Of a stretch of DNA of 64,000 nucleotides, positions 12,901-24,900 are shown piece by piece. The notes under the pieces are model-generated. The model did not search any database, was not told the DNA's origin, and saw only the letters and a list, made by a program, of their open reading frames with translations. How positions within the stretch are numbered: position 1 is the first letter of the stretch; each line of letters begins with the position of its first letter. A program made the position numbers and the translations under genes. This DNA is from Apoda limacodes (lineage: Eukaryota; Arthropoda; Insecta; Lepidoptera; Limacodidae), in NCBI GenBank assembly GCA_946406115.1, contig OX291550.1, forward strand, positions 31,596,722 through 31,660,721, given 5' to 3'.

Positions 12901-15900
12901 TTACTTCAGATAGTTCTGATCCGCACTGTATAGTGAGTTTTATCGGGGTACATTGGGTGAAGATCCACCTATTATCTCAAAGGGATTGCCAAATATCGAT
13001 ATGGCCAGATATGAACTTTGTTTTACAATCTAGGGGTAAGGTATTGAGCACCTTTGTCATGATTTTTGTTTCACATATGGAATGCAATATAGCATGTCGA
13101 TCTATCTGTTTACACAAGTACGTCTTATATTCGATAATTTTACAAAAGTGTAAGTCGTCAAATATGCAATATTCTGACTTATCACTGCTTACTGCTAAAT
13201 ACTTTTAAGTTGGTACGATTAATGAATATGAAGTAGGCTCACTAACATTATGAGCTACTTCCTGTTTAAATTGTACGAAGTGATGTCTACAAGTGTAGTA
13301 AATATTAACTTATTGTCTACTGTAAATGATATAATTTTAGACAAGCTTATTAATAGGTAAATATAACTTAGATCTAGGATTATTACAGGTAACGCTACAT
13401 GTTTCGGTAAGAATTTCACGTTTTCTGTAAGTTCATAACATAGTTCTTTAGAAGATATTACAGAGGTGTATTATTAGTTTTTCTTAATAAAATAGCGTTA
13501 TTAATGTCTTCTAGCTTCCAGGACAAAGTAAGCATACTTGATTGAGTTATACCAAACATATCGTTAATTCATCTAAGTATAGGTATAACTAGGACCTTTG
13601 ATTAGTCTTTAAAAAACATTCGTTATGTTCGTGAACACAATCGTTTGGTTTAAGAAGATTTGTCATTTACAGTTTGCAGAAATTTGGAATATGAGTCGTC
13701 TACAACCATCGGAACTGTAGACGGTTCTTCAGGGGGGACTTCAACAATCTTAGGTAAGTTATTTTCAGGTGCAGGTTCGTCTACTATTATAGGTGGGTTT
13801 AGGTCTTCTAAGTCTGTTATTTCTCTTAGTTCGTCAGGAAGTTGAAGTAGATCATCTGTCGTCGGGGAAAAGGGTGGTAGAATATTTGGATCAAGGATGT
13901 CATCTAAGGTTGGTGAGTCCGAGTGTTGCTGGGTGCTGCTTCTCGGACATTGTAAATGTAAGTTTGTAGGATTTTCGTTATTAGTTTCAGGGTCGATCGT
14001 TGCTTTTGACGTTTGGGCTTCGTTTTCTTTTAGTATAGGGATTATAGGGTAGCGAGACAGTACGTCGGCGGTACTATTTATTTTACCTTTTTTATACTCT
14101 ATCTCGTATTCAAAATCTACTTATTTTAGGCGCCTTCTTACTAATCGGGATCCAGGTTCTTTACAGTTGAAGAGCCATTATAATGGCATGTGATCAGTTA
14201 CGATCTAGAAGCGTCTACCAAACAGATAAGATCTAAATTCTTTTGTACCATAGATTATTGCCAAACATTCTTTTTCACTAACAGAATAGTTGCATTCCGC
14301 TTTATTAAGTATGCGGAAAACGAAACCGACGGGAAGTCTTTGCCGATTTCTCTCTGGGACAATATCGCTGAGATTACGTAGTTTGAAGCGTCATAAGTTA
14401 AATTAAAAGGTCTTTTAAAATCAGGTCATATAACGGTAGGAGCCGATGTCAGTTTGGATTTAAGTGTTTCGAATGCAAGTTCGTAACTAAAATTATGAGA
14501 ATAGGACAAGAAAATTTCAAATAAATAATAAAAAAATGTACATTTGGGATTTGGCTAGAGTAAAGAAAACAAAAGAACATAACAATTGTATCGCATTGGT
14601 TAATTCCGTTTACGAACTACGAGTACTTTGGTAGGTATAAAACCCTAGGGTACAAGTAATAGAAAAAGAAGCAAGATAAGTAGGTGTCACAGGAGGAGAA
14701 AAGTTACAAAGAGAAAAAATTGTATATTGTTCCGCTGCCGTCCCTCTGTAACCCGGCGAAAGTTGGTTTTTACCTAAAGTGCCCGAGTCCGGCTCGCACT
14801 TAACAGATCTAGCTAAAAACTATCGTATCTTTTAAATTGGATCAAATAACAGATAGTTACGAAGTTTGATCAAAATCGGTTCATTGGTTTAGGAGTCCAT
14901 CGCAGACAAACAACGTGACACGTTATTTTTATATATATAAGATATAAATCAATTTATATATATATATACATACCTATATTACATTATTGTAAGGATATTC
15001 AAGTTGAACAAAAGTATTAATAGCAAGAGAGAATTTATAAATTGGAGTTAAGATAGTGGATTTAAACCTGTTTTTTAAAAGATAAACGGATTGTGAGCGC
15101 CTTATAGATAGAGTTTCATAACTTTATTGCATAAACAGTAAATGATAAACTATAAAAATTGGTACTATGACTGGATGTTTTTAATATGAGGCTAGTAGAA
15201 GAGCTAATAAACTGGATTCGCCCCTTAAAGTGGATTGGGGTTGGTGGCACTTTATATAAAAGACTTAAAACATGAGCATTCTGGCGAAAGCGGATTGGAG
15301 CTACTTGATTTCAGTGCAAAAGTAGTAGTGCAGTGGCAAGTAATTCCAGTTAACCCTGGACGTAAGTTTTGGACTACCAATAATTATGGCTCGTGCTTTT
15401 AAAGGATTAATTCTAAGACCATTATGGTCATTACTCGCACCATTCCACAATATTCTCTAGTTCAGAATTTAATGACTTGATAACATTAATAAGGTCAACA
15501 GGTCCACTTGCATACATTTGAAGATCATCTGCATAAAGATGGTAGGGAGAAGACATCTTGAGAGTGATTGTATAAATAAAAAAAAGCAAATAGGAGTGGG
15601 ACAACACATCACCTTGTGGTACGCCGGCAGTAATGTTTTGCACCAGTCAGAAAAATAATGATGCGCTGCCGGCGGCCGCATAAGTAACTACGAAACCAGT
15701 CAATTACTGTTGGAGATATGTTAAGAGAGTGTAGGATGCCCAACAAGATATCAGAGTTACTGTACTGAATTGAAGGCATTGTTAAAATCTAAGAGTAAAA
15801 GAACTGTAACTTGTTTGGTATCCATACTTAAGCGAATATCATCATTAACCCAAGCGAGTGCTGTAACCGTACTACGTCCAAGACGAAATCCTGATTGTAA

Positions 15901-18900
15901 TGGATTCAATAGATTATTTTTGGTCAGGAAAAGGTTAACCCGTCAAGCGTCCCCATACTAAGGAAATTATCCGCCCTTGCCGCATACAAACGGACATACA
16001 CCTAACTTTATTATGTTTATTCCTCTTTATTTATTTTTAGGTATGTTTCCTAATATATACAGTATAAAAAAAAGTAATAAGAATAAGTTTATGATAAATA
16101 TAATAAGTAATAATAAATTTATGTACTAAAAAAATACATAGTTTTTTATATATAGCACACTACCAGGGGTCAAAATGAACTCTAAGCTACTGTTAATAAA
16201 ATCCAAAATCCAACTCAAAATGGCGCAATATAAATGGCGGCCGGATCAAATTACCAAAACAATTTCTGATAAAAAAATAATAAACGCTCAAAATATTGTC
16301 CACTCAAAAATACTAGAACGTAGGACAGGCCATTGGCTTCACTTCTGAATACTTACAATTAGCCTGTCTGATAAAAGTCGTCCTGAAAAAATTCCCCCCC
16401 ACTCCCACTGTGGGACCTTGGACGCGTGACGGGTTAAGGTGCTGATTTACCAACCGTTCAAGAACTGTTGAGAGAAATGGTAATATCGAAATTGGACAGA
16501 AATCAGAAACAGCAGATGTAATAAGTTTCTTGGGCGTGTGCATGTTTCGAAGCATTGGGAAAAATGCCTGAGGCAATGAAACAATTAAGGATATGAGTGA
16601 TAATAGGAGTAATCAGGTCAAGGATAGGGACAATCATAGTATGGCTAATGGAGTCGCTACCAACAGCACTGTATAATATAGCCAAAACACACTTCCTAAC
16701 ATCACAATCAGTGAATTGATAAAAGGAGAGAAGTCAGGAGTTGGATTTGAAAAAAGATTACTAAGCGTGCTTGCTTTTTTACTGCTATCAAAAGAGAGGT
16801 AGGGCACTGCAAGTACTCGCTCGAATAAGCCACCCGAACAACTAAGCAGGGCATAGCGAGTACTTGCTCGAATGAGCGGCCCGAACTGGGGAAGTACCTC
16901 CACCTTACAGAAAACCGCGGCCATAATAACACTAACATTGAGTAGTGTTGTGTTCCTGGCGGTGAGTAAGGTTGCCAGAGCTCTTTGAGGATTCGCTGCA
17001 CGGACAGCGGAGGACCGGCGGTGCTTGTTGCTGTCATACTCGGCATAGACGCGGCGTGCTGGTTCGGCGGTCAGGGAGACCTGATGAAACGGCTGACCGC
17101 TGGCCGCCCGCAGGTTGAACGGGATCCCGAACCCAGGGATCACTTAATCTCCGCCCTGGGAGGCTGATTCGCCAGCCTGTGTAAAGTATCTGAAGTGGTA
17201 GTCGTGCCGGAGAAGGAGACCGGAGTGGACCCGGCTACTACAACAGAGGGGGATCAGGGGCCCTTCCGCCCGCCGTGCCAGCAACCGTATCATCTGTGGC
17301 GAGCTTCGGCAGTCTTAGAACCGCACCCTTTGCCCTCTATGCTGTCTGTGCAGTGAATCCTCATCCTTAGTCTTAGTAACTTTTTTTTATATATATTATG
17401 GCCAGAAGACAGAAAAAGAAAAGAGTTTGCACAGCGGCTACTCCATCCACATATAATGTGGATTTTTGCAACATCAGGGGTATTCACGCAAATCTTAACG
17501 CAGTCCACCACCATCTCGAAACTGCGCAGCCGACCATTCTTTTTCTAACGGAGACGCAGATATCCTGCCCGGCCGACACATCATACCTTCATTATCCCGG
17601 CTACAAACTCGAACACAATTTTATGAGTCGTGCCGGTGTATGTATGTTCGTCCGGGAGGATATCTGCTGTCGCCGCCTTCATAGCCTTGAAGACAGGGAC
17701 CTGTCGATATTGTGGGTGCGCGTAGATTACGGCGGCCACACTCGTATCTATGCGTGCCTATACAGGTCTCATAGCGGTGACACGGACGTAACTCGACTCT
17801 TCACGCACCTGAGTTTGACGACTGACAAAGTTCTAGAGCAATATCCCACAGCAGAACTAGTTATTTTGGGAGACTTTAACGCCCACCATCGCGAGTGGCT
17901 CAGTTCTCGAACCAATAACTATGCTGGGATATCTGCTCATGAATTTGCTCTGACCTATGGATTCTCTCAGCTGGTACTTTCTCCAACGAGAATACCAGAT
18001 ATAGAGGAACATACGAGCTCCTTACTGGACCTTCTGCTGACTACTCGTCCGGACGGGTACTCCGTCTCAGTGGATGCGCCTCTTGGCTCCTCGGACCACT
18101 GTCTCGTTCGGACTCAAGTGTCATGCACACAACCTGATCCTTCTGGGCCAACTAACTGGCGTCGTGTGTGGCACTATAAGTCGGCAGACTGGGATGGATT
18201 GCGTGAATTTTACGCATCGTACCCGTGGAGGCAGATCTGCTTTAACTCAGAAGATCCTGACGTCTGCGCAGCCGCAGTCACTGAGACAATCCTTGCTGGT
18301 ATGGAATGCTATATTCCTAACCCGCGAGTAGCTGCCGGCGTCAAAAAACGACCGTGGTTTAATAGGTCTTGCAGAAAAGCTAAAATTCTTAAGCAAAATG
18401 CATATGAGGCTTGGACCACGGCTCGTTATAATAAGGATCCGAATATTTCTGAGTTAAAACGCAAATTAAATGCTGCCTCGAGGTTCAGTAAGAAAGCAAC
18501 TGCCAGAGCAAAATTCCAATTCATCGGCAAAATAGGTGGGCGACTTGCGAGCTATCCTTCTGGGAGTCGTGCTTTCTGGTCGCTTGCCAAAGCTGCCGAA
18601 GGGAACTTCTGCCAGTCGTCGTTACCACCACTGCGAAAGACCGATGGTGACTTGGCCCATAGTGCTAAAGAGAAAGCCGATCTACTGGGCAGTCTCTTTG
18701 CCTCGAACTCGAATATGAACGATGAAGGCGCTGTACCACCTACTATACCGTGGTGCGGTAAGTCCATGCCGGAAATCTCCATAACGCAGCGGGAGGTCAG
18801 GCGGGCGTTGCTTTCTCTAGACGTTCATAAGTCGAGTGGGCCAGACGGTATACCAGCAGTGGTGCTTAAGCAGTGTGCTCCTGAGTTATGTCCTGTACTC

Positions 18901-21900
18901 ACGCGCCTCTTCGCGCTTTCCTACCACACTAGGCAATTTCCGTCTACATGGAAGACTGCGAATGTGCACCCGGTGCCCAAAAAGGGCGATAGATCAGATC
19001 CATCGAATTACAGGCCTATCGCTATTACCTCTCTCCTCTCTAAGGTGATGGAGCGTGTGATCAACACACAGCTTCTAAGATACCTAGAAGTACACGATCT
19101 GGTCAGTGACCGTCAATATGGCTTTCGCCACGGTCGCTCGACTGGTGACCTTCTAGTGTATCTCACACACCGATGGGCACTAGCCATTGAGAGTCAGGGG
19201 GAGGCATTGGCATGTAGCCTGGACATAGCGAAGGCGTTCGATCGGGTCTGGCACCGCGGTCTTCTATCGAAGTTGCCATCTTACGGAGTGCCCGAGGGTT
19301 TGTGCAAATGGGTGGCTAGCTTTTTGTCCGGCAGACGCATACGAACTGTAGTTGACGGTAGTTGCTCTGATAGCATGGACATTAATGCTGGTGTCCCGCA
19401 AGGCTCTGTGCTGTCTCCTACGCTGTTTCTACTGCATATCAATGACATGTTGGACATCAACAACATACATTGCTATGCAGATGACAGTACTGGAGACACT
19501 TTTTACACGGGTCGTGCAAACATCCCTCGTTCCCTTGTGGAGGAAAACCGCGGAGAACTTGTGTCTCAAATCGAGACCACACTGTCCCAGGTCTCTGACT
19601 GGGGACGGGTAAACTTGGTCCGATTCAACCCTACAAAGACACAAGTGTGCGCGTTCACCGCTAAGAAAACTCCATTCACTGTGGTCCCACAATTCCAGAA
19701 CACTCCCCTCTCCATCTCCAAGAGCATTGGGATCCTTGGTGTCGACATCTCCAGCGATGTTCAGTTCCGAGATCATTTACAAGATAAGGTAAAGCTGGCG
19801 TCCAAAAAACTTGGTGTACTCAACAGAGCGAAGCAGTGCTTCACGTCGGGGCAAAGGTTGTTACTTTACAAGTCGCAAGTTCGGCCCCATATGGAGTACT
19901 GCTGCCATCTCTGGGCAGGTGCACCCGGATACCAGCTTGACCCTTTTGACTCGGTTCAACGACGGGCTGTGAGAATTGTCGACGATCCCAAACTCACTTG
20001 CGGTATCGAGCCCTTAAGTCTGAGGAGAGACTTTGCCTCACTGTGTGTGTTCTACCGCTTGTACAATGGGTTGTGTTCTGAGGAATTGTTCGAAATGATG
20101 CCCACGGCTACTTTCTACCATCGCACCGCTCGCCATCGGCAGGGAATTCATTCTCACACTTTAGAACCTAAATGGTCGCGTACAGTGCGGTTTCAGAGAA
20201 ACTTCCTCCCGCGAACGCTTAAGTTGTGGAATGAGCTCCCTGCCAAGGTTTTCTGCAAGGACTACAGTATGGAGTTCTTCAAGAAAGAAGTTATTAGATT
20301 TCTGAAGGGTCGGCAACGCGCAAGTGATACCCCTGGTGTTGCAAGCGTCCATAGGCTACGGTGACCGCTTACCATCAGGCGGGCCGTAAGCTTGTTTGCC
20401 ACCTTAGTGGTATAAAAAAAAAAAAAAAAAAAAAAAGCTACGGAAGTAAAATGTTGATTAGAGTTTTAAGTTTAAATTATTAGCTAAGGATGATAACTAT
20501 GTTTTGCCAACTCCTGGTGACTAAAGAAATTTCCAGATTTTAGCTAGATCCCCGTTTTCGATGGGACTATGGATATGGCGTCGATGTGCGTTCTTTCACA
20601 CCGCACTACAGCGATTTCGAAGACGTTATATTTAGCAAGATTCTCCTCTGTGGGCTCTCTTCTGAATTTTTTTAAGCACTTTAATTTCATCACTAAGCCA
20701 TGGTGCAGGAAAATGTTTTACATGCAATAATCTGACAGGTGCATGAATGTCATACAATTGAGTCAAAAATGAGTTAAACACTACCACTTTTTCATCAACT
20801 AAGTTAGCGTTAACAACTACCGACCAATAGGTGTTGGCGACATCTTTACGTAATTGCTCCAAGTTCATTCCACTAAAATTACGCTGTGAAAGTAGTCTCG
20901 ATTTACTTTTTTTGGAATGAATTTTATATGATAGGTAAATAAGATCATGGTATAAGAAAGCATCAGCAGAAAATTGATCATGACCAGAGACATGTTCCTG
21001 CGAACAATATGGCAAAAGCCATATTGACGGTCCCTAACCTGGGGCCTGATTCTTGTTCTGATAGAGATAATCTCGAATTCGATATATGTTTAATTGATTT
21101 ACTCATATGTTATTCGCGGTGACTGTTATAGTTATTGTTATATGTTATAGATCGACTAGTTTGAACTAGATATGTCGAAAAAACATAGCGAAAATCGTTT
21201 GCAAATAGTTTTTAGTATTCTTAGAACCTCTCTTTAGGCATATGTCGTACGCTAGTGGTCGACATGCATCGAGTTGTCTGTAGCAGTAGAGATGGGATGT
21301 CGCACGGAAAGTGAAATGAAAAGGAGTCATATATAGGCCAAATAGTTTCAGTTTGGTCTATCGATCATCAAAATGGTAAATTATAGGGACACACCCCTTT
21401 ATGGAAACAATTTTTCAAAAAGGGGTGTGTCCCTATAATTATCTTAGAAGGTGTGTGTTGATCACAAGCTCCATCACGGAGAGGAGGGAGGTAATAGCGA
21501 TAGGCCTATAATTCAATGGATCTGATCTATCGCCCTTTTTTGGGTGCCCACCGGCACTGGGTGCACATTCGCAGGCTCCTATGAAGACGGAAATTGCCTA
21601 GTGTGGTAGAAGGCGAAGAGACGCGTGAGTACAGGTCATAACTCAGGAGCACACTTTTTAAGCACCACTGCTGGTATACCGTCTGGCCCACTCGTTTTAT
21701 GAACGTCTAGAAAGCAACGCCCGCTGGACCTCCCGCTGTGTTATGGATATTTACAGCATGGTCTTACTGCACCACGGTATAAGTCAAAGTCAAAATGTTT
21801 TATTCAAATTAGGATTTTACAATCACTTTTGAATCGTCAAAGTTATGAAATATTATTTTTTGAATTTTATAGTAGTTGGAGGCAGAGACTGCCCAGTAGA

Positions 21901-24900
21901 TTATATAATAGATAGGTTTTCTCTTATGCACTATGGGCCAAATCACCATCGGTCTTTCGCAGTGTTAGTAACCACGACTGGCAAAAGTTCTCTTCGGCAG
22001 CTTTAGCAAGCGACCAGAAAGCACGACTCCCAGAGGGATAGCTCGCAAGCCCACCTGTTTTGCCGATGAATTGGAATTTAGCTCTGGCAGTTGCTTTCTT
22101 ACTGAACCTCGAGGCAGCATTTAATTTGCGTTTTAACTTCAAAATATTCAGATCTTTATTATTATGAGCCGTGGTCAAAGTCTCATACGTAGTTTGCTTC
22201 AGTATTTTAGCTTCTCTGCAAGACTTATTAAACCACCGTCGTTTTTTGACGCCGCCATGCTTCTTGCGGGCTAGGAATAAAACATTCCATACCAGCGAGG
22301 ATTGTCTCAATGACTGCGGCTGCGCAGACGTCAGGATTTTTTGAGCTAAAGTAGAGCTGCTTCTACGGGTACGATGCATAAAATTCTCGCATTCCATCCC
22401 AGTCTGTCGATTTATTATGCCAGTCTGTCGATTTATGATGCCACACACGTCATTTAGTTGGCCCAGACGGATCGTGTTGTGTGCATGACACTAGAGTCCG
22501 AACGAGACAGTGGTCCGAGAAGCCAAGATGCACATCCACTGAGACGGAATATCCATCCGGACGTGTAGTCAGCAGAAAGTCCAGTAAGGAGCTCGTATGT
22601 TCCTCTCTGGTATTATTGTTGGAAAAAAACCAGCTGAGAGAATCCATAGGTCAGAGCAAATATATAAGCAGATATCCCTGTGTAGTTATTGGTTCGAGAA
22701 CTGAGCCACTCACGATGGTGGGCGTTAAAGTCTCCCAAAATAACAACTTCTGCTGTGGGATATTGCTCTATAACTTTGTCGGTCGTTAAATTCAGGTGTG
22801 TGAAGAGTCGAGTTACGTCCGTGTCACCGCTATGAGACCTGTATATGCACGCATAGATACGAGAGTGGCCGCCGTGATCTACGCGCACCCATAATATTGA
22901 CAGGTCCTTCTCTTCAAGGCTATGAAGGCAGCGAAAGCAGATATCCTCCCGGACAAACATACATACACCGGCACGACTCACCAATTTGTGCTCGAGTTTT
23001 TAGTCGGGATAATGTAGGTATGATGTATCGCCGGGCAGGACATCTCCGTTAAAAAGAGAATGGTCGGGTGTGCAGTTTCTAGGTGAACTGCGTTAAGGTT
23101 GGTGTGAATACCGCTAATGAAATAATGCTCTTTTTTCTTTTATTTATACTTCTTGATATATTTTGAAAAAAGGTACTTAGACTAAAGATGGGGATTCATT
23201 GCGGCACGGCGGGGGGTAGGGCCCCTGATCGCTCTCTGGTGTAGTAGCCGGGTCCACTTCGGTCTCCTTCTCCGGCACGACTACCACTTAAGAGAATTTA
23301 CACAAGTTAGCGGTTCAGCCTCCTAGGGCGGAGATTAAGTAATCCCTGGGTTCGGGATTATTATAGCCGCGGTTTCCTGTAAGGTATTTTCCGAGTTCAG
23401 GCTGCTCATTTGTGCAAGTACACGCTATGCCCCGCTTTAATTGTGCCCTACCTCAACGGGCAAAAGCTTGTATTTTCAAAATAAAAATAATAGCAACTAT
23501 TCAGCCGGTTATCGGGCTAGAGACCTAATTTTTTCTTATATAGTTCTCTAATTATGACAAACATTTCGTTTCTGGAGTAGAGAAAAAACTCTAAAACTAC
23601 GCACAAATTATCTAGTGGTGTGTACGTAACTTGCGTGCAACGTACTACGTAGTTATTATCTAGTGGTATGTACGTAATGTGCTGCGTACTAAATAGTAAT
23701 TATCTAGTGGTAGTAACGTAACGTGCGTGCTACGTAGTGATTATCTAGTGGTATGTTCCTTGTGCAGGTGAAGAAGCTTTGCTGCTCGCTGCGACGCAAC
23801 GCGAAGGACGAGCGCGTGCTGTTCCACTACAACGGTCACGGCGTGCCCAAGCCCACTGTTCAGGGGGAGATATGGGTGTTCAACAGGGTTAGTCACTAAA
23901 CTGTACAGATATACAAAGAGGAGTGCAATAAAAATATTACCAAACACTTATGGTCGCTCTTCACGCTCGGGAAGGGTTAAGCGGGCCTATTACGGAGCGA
24001 GCATTCTGTATATATCTAAAGTAGCTTGCTGGTTAACGAGCTGAAGTGGCAGTGCTCTGGTCGCATCTGTCGCAAGCCCGATAGCCAATGGAGCATACGT
24101 GTCCCAGAGTGTAGATCGCGTACCGAAAGGCGAGTAGTCCTCACTCTAGGTACATGAAGGCCGGCGCTCACTGACGGCATGTCGTGGGATGATTTACATC
24201 TACGTTTAAGGTGACCATATCATATCTACTTGAAAGAACATTGTTTTGAACTAAGTTTTTCACTAGTTTTCAGATATTTATTTATTTATTATTTATGATA
24301 TGGGGCAATCTATTTAGAACCCTGTGCGGGTACGACACGCAATTGGCTGTTTTTAATACTTTTCTAGGTCGCAGAAATTTGTTTTATAGAGCAAACAATA
24401 TATTTTTTGTAATAGATTATGATACTGGGAATCCGGCTTATTTAAGTATTATCTGAGCCGAGAACAAAGATGATTCTATTTTAAACTACCGAGAAGAACT
24501 ATTTCAAATTAGACCAGACGAAAAGTTTTATGAATTGTGGTAGTGTGTGAGGTCGGTGGTACTGGTACTGGTGTACTGGTGTAGTGGCGACGGTGCCAGT
24601 GTTGTGTGTTTTTGTCGCAGTCCTACACGCAGTACATCCCGCTCTCGATGTACGACCTGCAGTCGTGGATGGGCGCGCCCTCGCTCTACGTGTACGATTG
24701 CTCCTCCGCCGGGCTCATCGTCGATCACTTCAAACACTTCGCCGACCAGCACGAGAGGGAGGTACTGTGCCGAAACGACATACACTACATCCCATCCTCA
24801 TGAAGACTTCACTTCTTAGATGTAGTCCGTCTGATACGAGGCTTACTAATTTCATCCTAACTATTAGGCTTTAGCTAGTTAAACCTTTCTGTTATATTAA

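Larger units (their letters stand above)
12240..14500 (-). mobile_element. Endogenous errantivirus-like (Ty3/gypsy with env) remnant
   Basis: Minus-strand remnant of an insect endogenous retrovirus-like element. The higher-coordinate part (about 14485-14040) is RNase H plus the family-typical tail with [21 protein letters not shown] Pro/acidic linker follows (14040-13655), then a decayed env-like region (about 13560-12860). Integrase, which belongs between RNase H and env, is not visible, so a deletion is inferred. Stops and frameshifts are frequent and no part can be functional. The stretch at about 12240-12500 is where a 3' LTR would be expected, but no partner LTR was identified. Confidence 0.7.
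21010..23455 (-). mobile_element. Jockey/CR1-group LINE, copy 2, damaged and interrupted
   Basis: Same family as copy 1. The endonuclease half is readable on the minus strand ([21 protein letters not shown], 22984-22920; [19 protein letters not shown], about 22730) and so is the inter-domain part ([20 protein letters not shown], about 22050). The RT part survives only from 21441 to about 21780 and as a 20-nt stub at 21012-21031. Two foreign segments interrupt it: 21032-21440 and about 21782-21885. A 5' internal deletion joins CCGCGGCTATAATA to ATCCCGAACCC relative to copy 1. The 5' end is near 23455. It is non-functional. Confidence 0.85.

Noticed and set aside
24528..24785. Minus-strand and alternative + frames across raptor exon 4 (and likewise across exons 5, 6, 8, 9 and 13)
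   Set aside because: Shadow frames of GC-rich raptor exons; the raptor frame is phase-consistent and conserved.
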